A DNA stretch of 64,000 nucleotides, from NCBI RefSeq assembly GCF_001591365.1, contig NZ_BCUT01000001.1:1178001-1242000 (forward strand), written 5' to 3'. Every line of letters begins with the position of its first letter. Positions within the stretch are counted from its first letter, which is position 1. Position numbers and translations under genes: made by a program. Positions 1 to 9,253 of this stretch are shown piece after piece. This DNA is from Variovorax paradoxus NBRC 15149 (GTDB lineage: Bacteria; Pseudomonadota; Gammaproteobacteria; Burkholderiales; Burkholderiaceae_C). The notes under the pieces were generated by a model. The model did not search any database. It had not been told where the DNA came from and was given only the letters and a program-made list of their open reading frames with translations.

Positions 1-2
1 CC

Positions 3-875
3 GACGAATACGCCTATCTTTTCGATCGCATGGCGATCATCAAGAAGAAGTTCAAGACCTACGAGAAGCACCAGCCCCTGACCGACCGCACGCTGGCCAT
101 GATCTTCGAGAAGGCCAGCACGCGCACCCGCGTGAGCTTCGAGGCGGGCATGTACCAGCTCGGCGGCAGCGTGGTGCACCTGACCACCGGCGACAGCCAG
201 CTCGGCCGCGCCGAGCCCATCGAGGACAGCGCCAAGGTCATCAGCCGCATGGTCGACCTGGTGATGATCCGCACCTACGAGCAGACCAAGATCGACACCT
301 TCGCCGCGCACTCGCGCGTACCTGTCATCAACGGCCTGACCAACGAATTCCACCCCTGCCAGATCCTCGCGGACATCTTCACCTACATCGAGCACCGCGG
401 CTCCATCCAGGGCAAGACGGTGGCCTGGGTCGGCGACGGCAACAACATGGCCAACACCTGGCTGCAGGCCAGCGAGATCCTCGGCTTCAAGGTGCACGTG
501 AGCACGCCCAGCGGCTACGAGGTCGACCAGTCGGTGGCGGGCCTGCGCTCGGCCGACAGCTACCAGGTCTTCAAGGACCCGATGGAAGCCTGCCGCGGCG
601 CCGACCTGGTGACCACCGACGTCTGGACCAGCATGGGCTACGAGTCCGAGAACGAGGCGCGCCGCAAGGCCTTTGCCGACTGGTGCGTCGACGAGGACAT
701 GATGCGCATCGCCCAGCCCGACTCGCTCTTCATGCACTGCCTGCCGGCTCACCGCGGCGAGGAGGTGCAGGCCGAGGTCATCGACGGTCCGCAGTCGGTG
801 GTGTGGGACGAGGCCGAGAACCGGCTCCATGCGCAGAAGGCGCTGATGGAGTTTCTGCTGCTGGGGCGGCTCTGA
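3..875 (+). CDS. argF: Ornithine carbamoyltransferase (5'-truncated by window edge)
   Basis: Catalyses carbamoyl phosphate + ornithine to citrulline in cytoplasmic arginine synthesis. The frame is open from the left edge, so the first roughly 25-30 residues lie outside the window; the ATG at 30 is internal. Visible family motifs are the carbamoyl-phosphate loop STRTR (about position 120), the ornithine-side FHPCQ motif (about 350) and the C-terminal HCLPAHRGEE motif (about 735), all in the correct order. The stop is followed after 24 bp by a small cysteine-cluster gene on the same strand. Identity is firm; the exact start is not in view. Confidence 0.96.
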   Translation, partial: DEYAYLFDRMAIIKKKFKTYEKHQPLTDRTLAMIFEKASTRTRVSFEAGMYQLGGSVVHLTTGDSQLGRAEPIEDSAKVISRMVDLVMIRTYEQTKIDTFAAHSRVPVINGLTNEFHPCQILADIFTYIEHRGSIQGKTVAWVGDGNNMANTWLQASEILGFKVHVSTPSGYEVDQSVAGLRSADSYQVFKDPMEACRGADLVTTDVWTSMGYESENEARRKAFADWCVDEDMMRIAQPDSLFMHCLPAHRGEEVQAEVIDGPQSVVWDEAENRLHAQKALMEFLLLGRL

Positions 876-899
876 GCTCCTGACCGAAGGCGCAGCCGC

Positions 900-1208
900 G
901 TGTCCCATTGCCAGCAATGTGGCGCCTGCTGCGCCAGCTACCGCGTCGACTTCAGCATCCATGAACTCGACGACAACGGCGGCAGGGTGCCCTCCGGCCT
1001 TGCGGTCGATGTGAACGGCGCCCTCTGCCGCATGCGCGGCACCGACCACACGCCGCCGCGCTGCGCCGCGCTCACCGGCAAGATCGGCCAGGCCGTGGCC
1101 TGCGGCATCTACGAATGGCGCCCCAACCCCTGCCATGAGCTGCAGGCCGGCAGCGGCGCCTGCGAGCGGGCCCGCGCGCGCCATGGGCTGCCGGGGCTGC
1201 CTTCCTGA
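900..1208 (+). CDS. YkgJ-like cysteine-cluster protein
   Basis: A 102-residue protein starting with GTG. It opens with HCQQCGACC, the CxxCxxCC signature of the UPF0153/YkgJ family (presumed zinc or iron-sulfur binding), and has further cysteines in RCAAL, VACGIY and NPCHE, as in E. coli YkgJ. The biochemical role of the family is unsettled, so none is assigned. It lies 24 bp after argF on the same strand and may be read with it. No ATG is available near the conserved N-terminus, so the GTG start is preferred. The family call is good; metal type and function are inference. Confidence 0.8.
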   Translation: MSHCQQCGACCASYRVDFSIHELDDNGGRVPSGLAVDVNGALCRMRGTDHTPPRCAALTGKIGQAVACGIYEWRPNPCHELQAGSGACERARARHGLPGLPS

Positions 1209-1286
1209 GCCGGTCGATCATCTCGTCACGCCGTGTGTTGGAAATAACCGACACCACGACCCCCCGCCCGGCGCTAACTTTGCGCC

Positions 1287-1940
1287 ATGCGTTCCCTGCA
1301 ACCCCAACTCCGCCTCTGGGACATCTCGCCGCCCGTGCATGAAGGCGCGCCGGTGTTCCCCGGCGACACGCCCTACCAGCAGCGCTGGGCCGCGACCATT
1401 TCGCCCGACTGCCCGGTCAACGTCAGCGAGATCAAGCTTTCACCGCATGTCGGCGCGCATGCCGACGCGCCGCTGCACTACGACGCCGAAGGCCGGGCCA
1501 TCGGCCTCGTCGACCTTGCGCCCTTCCTCGGCCCGTGCCGGGTGATCCACGCCATTGCCAAGGGGCCGCTGATCGAGTGGGAGCACATCGCGCACGCCGT
1601 CACGAGCCAGATGCCGCAGCGCGTGCTCGTGCGCACCTATGCCGCGATGCCCGTCGAGCATTGGGACCCGCAGCTCGCGGCCTATGCGCCCGCCACCGTC
1701 GAGCGGCTCGCGGCCATGGGCGTGAAGCTCATCGGCATCGACACCGCGAGCATCGACCCGGCCGACAGCAAGACGCTGGAAAGCCACCAACGCATCCGCC
1801 GCCTCGACCTGCGCGTGCTCGAGAACCTCGTGCTCGACGACGTGCCTGAAGGCGACTACGAACTCATCGCGCTGCCGCTCAAGCTGGTCAGCGCCGATGC
1901 CTCCCCGGTTCGCGCCGTGCTGCGCGAATTTCCCCGCTGA
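1287..1940 (+). CDS. kynB: Kynurenine formamidase
   Basis: Hydrolyses N-formylkynurenine to kynurenine plus formate, the second step of tryptophan degradation. At 217 residues it has the usual size of bacterial KynB. The cyclase-family metal motif appears as [15 protein letters not shown] (about residues 51-65), where the His/Asp residues bind the divalent metal; the C-terminal half carries the conserved [10 protein letters not shown] stretch. It is the first gene of kynB-kynU-kynA, with 11 bp before kynU. The usual Lrp-type regulator kynR is not next to it, so control must come from elsewhere or from the 78-bp gap upstream. Confidence 0.95.
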   Translation: MRSLQPQLRLWDISPPVHEGAPVFPGDTPYQQRWAATISPDCPVNVSEIKLSPHVGAHADAPLHYDAEGRAIGLVDLAPFLGPCRVIHAIAKGPLIEWEHIAHAVTSQMPQRVLVRTYAAMPVEHWDPQLAAYAPATVERLAAMGVKLIGIDTASIDPADSKTLESHQRIRRLDLRVLENLVLDDVPEGDYELIALPLKLVSADASPVRAVLREFPR

Positions 1941-1951
1941 AAACCTCCACC

Positions 1952-3238
1952 ATGACAACCCTCGAAGACTGCCGCGCGCTCGACGCGCAAGACCCGCTGC
2001 GCGCCCTGCGCGACCAATTCATCATTCCCGAGGGCGTGCTCTACCTCGACGGCAACTCGCTCGGCGTGCTGCCAAAGGCCGCGCCCGCACGCATCGCCGA
2101 GGTGGTGGCCAAGGAATGGGGCGAAGGCCTGATCCGCTCGTGGAACACCGCGAGCTGGTTCGACCTGCCACAGCGCCTGGGCGACAAGGTGGCACGGCTG
2201 ATCGGCGCCGCGCCCGGCGAAGTGGTGTGCACCGACAGCACCTCGGTCAATCTCTACAAGGTGCTGTTCGCGGCGCTCTCGCAGCAGAAGGACAGGGGGC
2301 GCAAGCTGGTGGTCAGCGAGCGCAGCAACTTCCCGACCGACCTCTACATTGCCGAGTCGCTGTGCCGCGAGCGCGGCTTCACGCTCAAGCTGATCGAGGC
2401 GGGCGAGCTGCAAGGCCCGGATTCGGTGCTGACCGATGAAGTGGCCGTGCTGATGCTCACGCACGTGAACTACCGCACCGGCGCCATGCACGACATGAAG
2501 GCCGTCACCGCCGCCGCGCATGCCGCCGGCGCGCTCACGGTGTGGGACCTGGCGCACAGCGCGGGCGCCGTGCCCGTGGCGCTCAATGAAAGCAATGCCG
2601 ACTACGCGATCGGCTGCGGCTACAAGTACCTGAACGGCGGCCCCGGCGCGCCGGCCTTCGCCTGGGTGCACACGCGGCACGCGGGCAAGTTCGAGCAGCC
2701 GCTGTCGGGCTGGTGGGGCCATGCCGCGCCCTTCGAGTTCACGCCGCACTATCGCCCCGCGCCGGGCGTGGGCCGCTATCTCTGCGGCACGCAGCCGGTC
2801 ATCGCGCTGGCGGGGCTGGAGTGCGGCCTGGACACCGTGCTCGCGGCCGAATCCTTCAACGGCGCGAATGGCGCCATGGCCGCGCTGCGCGCCAAGTCGC
2901 TCGCGCTCACCGATCTCTTCATCCAGCTGGTCGAAGAACGCTGCGCCGGACAAGGCCTCTCGCTCGTCACGCCGCGCGAGCATGCGCGCCGCGGCTCGCA
3001 GGTGTGCCTGAGCCGCGACGAAGGCGCCTACGCCATCGTGCAGGCGCTGATCGCGCGCGGCGTGATCGGCGACTACCGCGCCGGCGATTCGCAGATGCCC
3101 GACATCCTCCGCTTCGGCTTCACGCCGCTGTACCTCGGCTTCGAGGACGTGTGGAACTCGGTCGAGCACCTGGTGCAGGTGCTCGAGACGGGCGAGTGGC
3201 GGCGCGCCGAATTCAACCGCAAGAACGCAGTGACATGA
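1952..3238 (+). CDS. kynU: Kynureninase
   Basis: PLP enzyme that cleaves kynurenine to anthranilate and alanine in the cytoplasm. The protein has 428 residues, typical of the family. The PLP-binding lysine is K225 in the motif [11 protein letters not shown]; the upstream DLAHSAGA segment contains the PLP-contacting Asp. Its stop codon overlaps the kynA start by 4 bp (ATGA at 3235-3238), so the two are probably translationally coupled. Together with kynB and kynA this gives the complete three-step route from tryptophan to anthranilate. Confidence 0.97.
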   Translation: MTTLEDCRALDAQDPLRALRDQFIIPEGVLYLDGNSLGVLPKAAPARIAEVVAKEWGEGLIRSWNTASWFDLPQRLGDKVARLIGAAPGEVVCTDSTSVNLYKVLFAALSQQKDRGRKLVVSERSNFPTDLYIAESLCRERGFTLKLIEAGELQGPDSVLTDEVAVLMLTHVNYRTGAMHDMKAVTAAAHAAGALTVWDLAHSAGAVPVALNESNADYAIGCGYKYLNGGPGAPAFAWVHTRHAGKFEQPLSGWWGHAAPFEFTPHYRPAPGVGRYLCGTQPVIALAGLECGLDTVLAAESFNGANGAMAALRAKSLALTDLFIQLVEERCAGQGLSLVTPREHARRGSQVCLSRDEGAYAIVQALIARGVIGDYRAGDSQMPDILRFGFTPLYLGFEDVWNSVEHLVQVLETGEWRRAEFNRKNAVT

Positions 3239-4083
3239 GCACCGACCAGAACCCCGAGAAGATCGTCCACGAGGAAATGGCGCAGCTGGATTTCAGCGCG
3301 TCGATGAGCTATGGCGACTACCTGCACCTGGACGAGATCCTCAACGCGCAGCATCCGCTGTCGCCCGCGCACGACGAGATGCTGTTCATCGTGCAGCACC
3401 AGACCAGCGAGCTCTGGATGAAGCTGATGCTGCACGAACTGCGCGCCGCCACCACCTGCATCGCAGGGGAGAAGCTGGCCGACGCCTTCAAGATGCTCGC
3501 GCGCGTGAGCCGCATCATGGAACAGTTGGTGAGCGCATGGACCGTGCTCTCGACCATGACGCCGCCCGAGTACACGGCAATGCGGCCCTACCTCGCCAAC
3601 TCCAGCGGCTTCCAGAGCGCGCAGTACCGCTGCATCGAGTTCGCGCTCGGCAACAAGAACGCCGCCATGCTCAAGCCGCATGCGCACCGGCCCGACCTGC
3701 TCGCTCAGGTGGATGCGGCCTACCGCTCGCCGTCGCTCTACGACGAGTCGCTGAAGCTGCTCGCACGGCATGGCCTGCCGGTGCCCGCCGATCACCTGGA
3801 GCGCGACTGGACCCAGCCCTACCAGGCCAGCGACGGCGTGGAAGCAGCCTGGCTCACGGTGTACCGCAACCCGCACGACCATTGGGACCTGTACCAGCTC
3901 GGCGAAAAGCTCACCGACCTCGAAGACGCCTTCCGCCTCTGGCGCTTTCGCCACGTGACCACAGTGGAGCGCGTGATCGGCTTCAAGCGCGGCACGGGCG
4001 GAACCGGCGGCGTGAGCTACCTGCGCAAGATGCTCGACGTGGTGCTGTTCCCCGAAATCTGGAAGCTGCGCACCGATCTGTAA
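3235..4083 (+). CDS. kynA: Tryptophan 2,3-dioxygenase
   Basis: Heme enzyme opening the indole ring of L-tryptophan to N-formylkynurenine; catalytically the first step although it is last in the operon. 282 residues, starting at the ATG that overlaps the kynU stop. It shows [15 protein letters not shown] (substrate-side His in VQHQ), the proximal heme His in [14 protein letters not shown], and the GTGGTGG substrate loop near the C-terminus. An in-frame open region extends upstream into kynU but carries no family similarity, so the coupled ATG is chosen. No terminator is evident before the next gene. Confidence 0.97.
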   Translation: MSTDQNPEKIVHEEMAQLDFSASMSYGDYLHLDEILNAQHPLSPAHDEMLFIVQHQTSELWMKLMLHELRAATTCIAGEKLADAFKMLARVSRIMEQLVSAWTVLSTMTPPEYTAMRPYLANSSGFQSAQYRCIEFALGNKNAAMLKPHAHRPDLLAQVDAAYRSPSLYDESLKLLARHGLPVPADHLERDWTQPYQASDGVEAAWLTVYRNPHDHWDLYQLGEKLTDLEDAFRLWRFRHVTTVERVIGFKRGTGGTGGVSYLRKMLDVVLFPEIWKLRTDL

Positions 4084-4156
4084 GCTATCGCTTGCCCCGC
4101 TTGCCCCATCCGCCCGAAGCGCTACATTCGTTGGCAACAACAACGGAGGCACTGCC

Positions 4157-5407
4157 ATGAACGATGTCCAGTTCTCGCTCGAAGAGCTTGCGACCTTGCG
4201 CGAGCATGGCGTGGTCCTGTTCGCAGACCGCGTGATCTTCGAGGCCCAGCCGCCCATGCCGGCGCAGCGGATCGCCGCCATCGAGGCGCTGTGCGCCGGC
4301 CCGCTTCCCGAGGCGCTGGCTGCGCTGTGGCGGCAGACGGCGGGCGGCCGGCTCGACTACGACCTGTCGCTGCCGATGAGCGGCAATGTGGAATCCATCA
4401 GCTGGTCGGAACTGTTCTGGGACGGCAGCGACGGCTACCGCGACCTGCAGGGCTGGATCGAACATGAGCAAGAGCTGGCCGAAGAAGCCGCCAAGGAAGA
4501 AGGCCGCGCCTGGAGCGGCAAGCTCACGCACCTGCCCTTCGGCGGCTTCGAATACCTCGACCGCGTCTATGCGGTGGTCGAGCCCGGCCCCGAGCACGGC
4601 CGCATCGTCGCATGGAAGCACGGGCTGCCGCCCGCCTGGACGCATGCGCTGCACGAAGACAGCGTGAGCGCCATCGCGCCCGACCTGCGCGGCGCCTTCG
4701 CGGCCCTGCACCTGGACGAGGATCCGCTGGCGCCCACGGGCGACTATTTCTCGGGCCAGGACCTGTTGCAGTACCTCGACGACCGGCACCAGGACCATGG
4801 GCTGGACCTCGACCTGATGGACAAGCTGGTGGCCTTCTATTGCCGCGCCGTGGTCGACTGGCGCACGCCGCTGGCGGACGGCACGCTGCGCCGGCTGCCG
4901 GCCATTGCGCGTGCCGCGCTGCACCACGCCATCGGCACCGACGACGCGGATCTGGTGGCCCAACTCGCGGCCGCCGGCGTGAGCTTCGACGGCCCGCAGC
5001 AGGGCAGCGCGCTGGCCACCGACGTGGCCATTGGCCAGGGCGCCTTCGCCGCGGCCATGGCGCTGGTGCGCGCGGGCGCGCCGGTGGCGCGCGATGCGCT
5101 GGGCCATGTCGACGGCCAGATCTCGCCCGAGCTCACGGGCGCGCTGCTTGCCAACGGGGCGGAGCCCAGCGTGGCGGCCATCGTCAAATGCGCGGCCTGT
5201 GGTGCGCCCGCCAGCGCGCACCTGGTCGCCGATGCATGTGCAGAGGCCGGCATCGACGTGCCGCCCGCCTTCGTGGTCGAACGCGATGCGACGCTGGCCG
5301 AACTCGAAGCCACGCTGCTCGAGGTCCGGGAAGGCACGCATGGCCACTACCTGGGTGCCGAGGGCCTGGCCGAACGCATCGAGCACCTGCAGACCTTCAG
5401 GCTCTGA
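4157..5407 (+). CDS. SUKH (SMI1/KNR4)-like protein with ankyrin-like C-terminal half
   Basis: 416 residues, no signal peptide. The N-terminal part (about residues 25-185) looks like a SMI1/KNR4 (SUKH) fold: LPEALAALWRQTAGG near its start, then a Trp/aromatic-rich core ending with YAVVEPGPEHGRIVAWKHG. Residues about 250-350 carry ankyrin-like helical repeats such as DLVAQLAAAGVSFDG and AMALVRAGAPVARDAL. SUKH domains occur widely in immunity proteins against polymorphic toxins but also in unrelated regulatory roles. No toxin gene is adjacent: the neighbours are kynA and a convergent monooxygenase. The domain call is by eye from the sequence pattern, and the function is unknown. Confidence 0.65.
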   Translation: MNDVQFSLEELATLREHGVVLFADRVIFEAQPPMPAQRIAAIEALCAGPLPEALAALWRQTAGGRLDYDLSLPMSGNVESISWSELFWDGSDGYRDLQGWIEHEQELAEEAAKEEGRAWSGKLTHLPFGGFEYLDRVYAVVEPGPEHGRIVAWKHGLPPAWTHALHEDSVSAIAPDLRGAFAALHLDEDPLAPTGDYFSGQDLLQYLDDRHQDHGLDLDLMDKLVAFYCRAVVDWRTPLADGTLRRLPAIARAALHHAIGTDDADLVAQLAAAGVSFDGPQQGSALATDVAIGQGAFAAAMALVRAGAPVARDALGHVDGQISPELTGALLANGAEPSVAAIVKCAACGAPASAHLVADACAEAGIDVPPAFVVERDATLAELEATLLEVREGTHGHYLGAEGLAERIEHLQTFRL

Positions 5408-5428
5408 GGGTGCGCGGCGCGGCTGCAC

Positions 5429-6613
5429 TCAGCCGCCGTACAGCCAGGGCTGGTCCAGCAGCCGTGCGCCCAGCGCGCGCATTGCCAGGTCGCGGCCGAT
5501 GCGCACCGCACCGGCTGCATGGAAGATCTGGCCGTTGCGCCGGGCCTTGGCCTGCACGAGCGCGTTGCGCTGCCAGCGCGCCTCGGCATAGCGCGCGAAG
5601 GCGGCCGGCACGTCGGCCGCACTGCCTTGGCCCAGCGCCTCGGCCAGCGCCACCGAATCCTCGATGGCCATGCCGGCGCCCTGCGCCAGGTAGGGGACCA
5701 TCGGATGCGCGGCATCGCCCACCAGCGCCACGCGCTCGTGGGCCATCTCGGCCGCAGAGGCCAGCGGCGGCCGGTCGCTGAGCGTCCAGGCGCGCCAGCC
5801 GGGCATGGCTTCGAGCAAGGCCTGCAAGGCGCGCCCACTCCGGCCCGTGGCCTTTTGCAGTGCGGCGAGGCTGCTGGCCTGGTCCCAGTCGCGCGCATCG
5901 CCGGCCGGCGCCGACTCCGCGATCACCACCACGTTGAGCCAGGCGCCACCGCGCACCGGGTACGCCACCGCATGCAGCTGCGGGCCAAGCCACACGTCGA
6001 TCCGGCCGCGGCGCAGGACCTGCGGCAGCGCGGCCTGCTCGGCCATCGCGCGCCAGGCCGTGTGGCCGGTGGCGCGCGGCGGCTCGGCTGCGGACGGCAC
6101 GTCGAGGCGTTGCCGCGCCAAGCTCCAGAGCCCGTCGGCGCCAATCAGCGCCTCGCCTTCCCAGGCCCGCGCGCCGCTGCTCGAGATGCACACGAGATCG
6201 TCGCTGGTCTCGACCTGCGCAATGCGCGCGTCGGTCACCAGGGTGCCCCTGCCGCGGGCGCGCACCGCTTCGAGCAGCAGCGCATGCAGATCGGCGCGGT
6301 GCACGCAGAGATAAGGAGCGCCGTAGCGCTCGCGCATCGCATCGCCCAGCGGCAGGCGGGCCAGTTCGGCGCCGCTGCCCGCGCTCTGCACCACGAGGGC
6401 ATCGGGCCGCGCGGCGATGGCCTCCAGGCCTTGGGCCAGGCCCAGCAGCGCGAGGCGCCGCGTGACGTTGGGCCCCATCTGGATGCCGGCGCCGATCTCG
6501 GCGAACGCGGGCGCCTGCTCGAAGACATCGGCGCGGTGGCCGCCGCGGGACAGTGCCAGCGCAGCAGAAAGCCCCCCGATGCCGCCCCCGACGACGAGGA
6601 TGTGCGTGGGCAT
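5429..6613 (-). CDS. FAD-dependent aromatic-ring monooxygenase family protein
   Basis: 394 residues of the class A flavoprotein monooxygenase family (salicylate or hydroxybenzoate hydroxylase-like). The Rossmann FAD motif VVGGGIGGLSAAL is at residues 7-19, a DG motif (IGADGLWS) near residue 160, and the FAD-ribityl motif GDAAHPMVPYLAQGAG in the last third. Substrate cannot be told from sequence; no ring-cleavage or transport genes lie beside it, so an aromatic catabolic role is only a family-level guess. It starts 5 bp after the stop of the Cys-rich protein and may be read through from the feo cluster. It converges with the SUKH gene with a 21-bp gap. Confidence 0.85.
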   Translation of the reverse strand: MPTHILVVGGGIGGLSAALALSRGGHRADVFEQAPAFAEIGAGIQMGPNVTRRLALLGLAQGLEAIAARPDALVVQSAGSGAELARLPLGDAMRERYGAPYLCVHRADLHALLLEAVRARGRGTLVTDARIAQVETSDDLVCISSSGARAWEGEALIGADGLWSLARQRLDVPSAAEPPRATGHTAWRAMAEQAALPQVLRRGRIDVWLGPQLHAVAYPVRGGAWLNVVVIAESAPAGDARDWDQASSLAALQKATGRSGRALQALLEAMPGWRAWTLSDRPPLASAAEMAHERVALVGDAAHPMVPYLAQGAGMAIEDSVALAEALGQGSAADVPAAFARYAEARWQRNALVQAKARRNGQIFHAAGAVRIGRDLAMRALGARLLDQPWLYGG

Positions 6614-6618
6614 CGGCC

Positions 6619-6909
6619 TCAGCGGCTGTGCGTGGACAGCGGGCCCTGGCCGGCTTTGTCGGATTCGGGTGGGTTGGCGGGCGTCTTGGGTCCGCAGCTG
6701 CCGCAGCTGTCGCAGGAGCCGCAGCCCGAGCTCTTGGCAAGCGAGGCCGCCAGCTGATCGGCGCGCTGCTGGTCGACCAGTCCGGCGCGGTGCGTGCCGG
6801 CCGCGAGCTTGTGCGCGGCACTGCGCCGCCAGCCCGCGGGCATCCAGCGCCAGACCGCATAGAACGCGGCGGCCGCGACGATCAATCCGACGATCAATTG
6901 CTGTGTCAT
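6619..6909 (-). CDS. FeoB-associated Cys-rich small membrane protein
   Basis: 96 residues with one N-terminal transmembrane helix (LIVGLIVAAAAFYAVWRW, about residues 5-22), a basic linker and a cysteine cluster CGSCDSCGSCG (four Cys in CxxCxxCxxC spacing, about residues 63-73), followed by a hydrophilic Pro-rich tail. It lies 63 bp downstream of feoB on the same strand. The arrangement matches the FeoB-associated Cys-rich membrane proteins found at the end of feo operons, which may stand in for FeoC. A metal-binding or iron-handing role is inference from context and composition. Confidence 0.7.
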   Translation of the reverse strand: MTQQLIVGLIVAAAAFYAVWRWMPAGWRRSAAHKLAAGTHRAGLVDQQRADQLAASLAKSSGCGSCDSCGSCGPKTPANPPESDKAGQGPLSTHSR

Positions 6910-6972
6910 GTCCGTTTACTCCAACGCGCGTTCGAGACTAACCCAGAAACATCGCTCAAGCCTTGCGGCAGG

Positions 6973-8868
6973 TCATCCCGCGCCCAGCGCCAGCGCCACG
7001 TGGTAGGTGATGAAGCACGCCAGGTAGGCCAGTGCGAACAGGTAGCCGGCCATGATCCAGACGTACTTCCATGATCCGGTTTCGCGCTTGACCGCCGCGA
7101 GCGTGGAAATGCACTGCGGCGCAAACACATACCAGACCAGCAGCGACAGCGCCGTTGCGAGCGACCAGCTGCCTGCGATCAGCGGCTCGAGCTGGCCGGC
7201 CACGTCGTCGCCGCTGGCCGAGAGCGCATACACCGTGCCGAGCGCGCCCACCGCCACTTCGCGCGCCGCCATGCCCGGCACCAGCGCGATGGAGATCTGC
7301 CAGTTGAAGCCGATGGGCGCAAAGATGTGCTCCAGGCCGCGGCCGATCATGCCCGCCAGGCTGTACTGGATGGCCGGGCCCGTGGCGCCTTCGGGCGGCG
7401 ACGGAAAGGTCGACAGGAACCACAGCAGGATCGTGAGCGTGAGAATGATCGTGCCCACGCGCTGGATGAAGATCCACGCCCGCTCGTAGAGCCCGAGCGC
7501 CAGGTTGCGCAGGTTGGGCCAGCGGTAGGCCGGCAGCTCCATCATCAGCGGCGAGTGCTGCTTGCTGTCGCGGAAGCGCTTCATCACCCAGGCCACCGCC
7601 ATGGCCGACACGATGCCGAAGACATACAGCGCGAACAGCACCACGCCCTGCAGGTTGAAGACGCCGCCCACGGTGCGCGCCGGAATGAAGGCCGCGATCA
7701 GCAGCGCATAGACCGGCAGGCGCGCCGAACAGGTCATGAGCGGCGCGATCATGATGGTGGTGATGCGGTCGCGCCAGTTGCTGATGGTGCGCGTGGCCAT
7801 CACGCCGGGAATGGCGCAGGCAAAGCTCGACAGCAGCGGAATGAAGGAGCGGCCCGACAGGCCCACGGTGCCCATCACGCGGTCCAGCAGGAAGGCCGCG
7901 CGCGGCAGGTAGCCCGAGTCTTCCAGCGCCAGGATGAAAAGGAACAGGATCAGGATCTGCGGCAGGAACACGATCACGCCGCCCACGCCGGCAATCACGC
8001 CGTCCACCAGCAGGCTCTGCAGCATGCCTTCGGGCATGTGGGCCTTCAGCAGGTTGCCCAGGCCTTCGGTGCCGGCCTTGATGGCGTCCATGGGCACGTT
8101 GGCCCAGCTGAACACGGCCTGGAACATCAGGAACATCGTGACCGCGAGCACCAGCAGGCCCCACACCGGGTGCATCACCACGCGGTCGATGCGGTCGCTG
8201 GCGGCCAGGCTGCCGACCGGCTCATGCACGGCCAGGCCGAGGATGCGGCGCACTTCGCGCTGCGTGGCCAGCACGTCGTCCAGCCCCGGCGGCTGCCAGG
8301 GCAGCGGCGCCGCGGCGGCCACCGGCGCATCGAGGGCTTCGAGCAGGCCCTGCGCGCCGCCCGACTGCACGCCCACGGTCTCGATGACCGGCACGCCCAG
8401 TTCGCGCGACAGCACGGCCGTGTCGACCGCAATGCCCTGCTTCCTGGCCATGTCGGTCATGTTGAGCGCCACCACCATCGGCAGACCCAGGCGCTTGGCC
8501 TCGAGCACGAGCCGCAGGTTGAGCCGCAGGTTGGTGGCGTCGGTCACGCACACCAGCAGGTCGGGCAGGGGCTCGCTGCTCTTGCCGGTAACCACGTCGC
8601 GCGTCACGGCCTCGTCCACGCTGAGCGCGTTGAGGCTGTAGGCGCCCGGCAGGTCGAGCACGAACACGCGCCGGCCCGACGCGGTGCGCAGCGACCCTTC
8701 CTTGCGCTCGACCGTCACGCCGGCATAGTTGGCCACCTTCTGGCGGCTGCCGGTGAGCAGGTTGAACAGCGCCGTCTTGCCGCAGTTCGGATTGCCCAAC
8801 AGCGCGATGCGCGCGGGCTGCGCCGTGGCCGCAAGGCGCCCCGGTCCCTGGATGACGGCCTCAACCAT
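6973..8868 (-). CDS. feoB: Ferrous iron transporter B
   Basis: Inner-membrane GTP-gated Fe(II) importer, 631 residues. The N-terminal G domain shows G1 GNPNCGKT (residues 25-32), G3 DLPGAYSL and G4 NMTD; the rest is a polytopic membrane region with the duplicated Gate motifs, including ACAIPGVMATR. FeoB proteins are often 750-800 residues; this shorter form lacks an extended C-terminal domain, and the small Cys-rich protein downstream may replace it. The ATG overlaps the last 8 bp of feoA, indicating coupled translation. Expression is expected to be iron-regulated. Confidence 0.96.
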   Translation of the reverse strand: MVEAVIQGPGRLAATAQPARIALLGNPNCGKTALFNLLTGSRQKVANYAGVTVERKEGSLRTASGRRVFVLDLPGAYSLNALSVDEAVTRDVVTGKSSEPLPDLLVCVTDATNLRLNLRLVLEAKRLGLPMVVALNMTDMARKQGIAVDTAVLSRELGVPVIETVGVQSGGAQGLLEALDAPVAAAAPLPWQPPGLDDVLATQREVRRILGLAVHEPVGSLAASDRIDRVVMHPVWGLLVLAVTMFLMFQAVFSWANVPMDAIKAGTEGLGNLLKAHMPEGMLQSLLVDGVIAGVGGVIVFLPQILILFLFILALEDSGYLPRAAFLLDRVMGTVGLSGRSFIPLLSSFACAIPGVMATRTISNWRDRITTIMIAPLMTCSARLPVYALLIAAFIPARTVGGVFNLQGVVLFALYVFGIVSAMAVAWVMKRFRDSKQHSPLMMELPAYRWPNLRNLALGLYERAWIFIQRVGTIILTLTILLWFLSTFPSPPEGATGPAIQYSLAGMIGRGLEHIFAPIGFNWQISIALVPGMAAREVAVGALGTVYALSASGDDVAGQLEPLIAGSWSLATALSLLVWYVFAPQCISTLAAVKRETGSWKYVWIMAGYLFALAYLACFITYHVALALGAG

Positions 8869-9211
8869 GGCTTGCGCCCTCCGCCAGGCCCGGCGCCACG
8901 TGGATCAATGCGGCCTCATGGCGCCGCAATGCGAAGGTGGTGTGGCCCAGCCGCACCGCCAGCGGCTCGCGCCCCGGCAGGCCGCGGGCGACGATGCGCA
9001 CGGCCTCGCCCGGCACGAAGCCGATCTCGGTCAGGCGCAGCACGAGCTCGCGGTCGTCCGCGCCCTCGGGCCGCGCCACGTCGAGCACGGTGGCCCACTG
9101 GTTGTCGGGAAGCTGGTCGAGCCGCAGGCCGGAAGATGCCGGCGCGGCCCCGAAATGGTTGGTTTGCACGGTAAGAAAGTGCGCCGGATTCCAGGCGCGC
9201 CAATGGAGCAA
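8861..9211 (-). CDS. feoA: FeoA-family SH3-like protein
   Basis: Cytoplasmic small protein that assists FeoB. The FeoA/SH3 core runs from about residue 30 (LRLDQLPDNQWATVLDV) through EIGFVPGEAVRIVARG to LGHTTFALRRHEAALIHV. The annotated 116 residues include about 28 N-terminal residues ahead of the core; no later ATG exists, so either this ATG or an internal GTG (VQTNHF) is used. It overlaps feoB by 8 bp. The upstream gap contains a weak Fur-like sequence. Confidence 0.88.
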   Translation of the reverse strand: MLHWRAWNPAHFLTVQTNHFGAAPASSGLRLDQLPDNQWATVLDVARPEGADDRELVLRLTEIGFVPGEAVRIVARGLPGREPLAVRLGHTTFALRRHEAALIHVAPGLAEGASHG

Positions 9212-9217
9212 AAGCTA

Positions 9218-9232
9218 GATGCTATCAATTCT
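9218..9232 (-). promoter_or_regulatory. Weak Fur-box-like sequence upstream of feoA
   Basis: On the minus strand the sequence TGAGAATTGATAGCA lies just ahead of the feoA start. Against the 7-1-7 Fur pattern (TGATAAT-N-ATTATCA) about 10 of 14 positions match. Fur control of feo operons is usual. The same GAATTGATAGC core appears at 51166-51176 inside era, so it may instead be a dispersed short repeat. Low confidence. Confidence 0.25.
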
Positions 9233-9253
9233 CAATCGCAGAAACCTGACCAA

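Noticed and set aside
30..32. The ATG at 30 as start of argF
   Set aside because: The frame is open to the left edge with family-like residues before it, so the gene is cut by the window.
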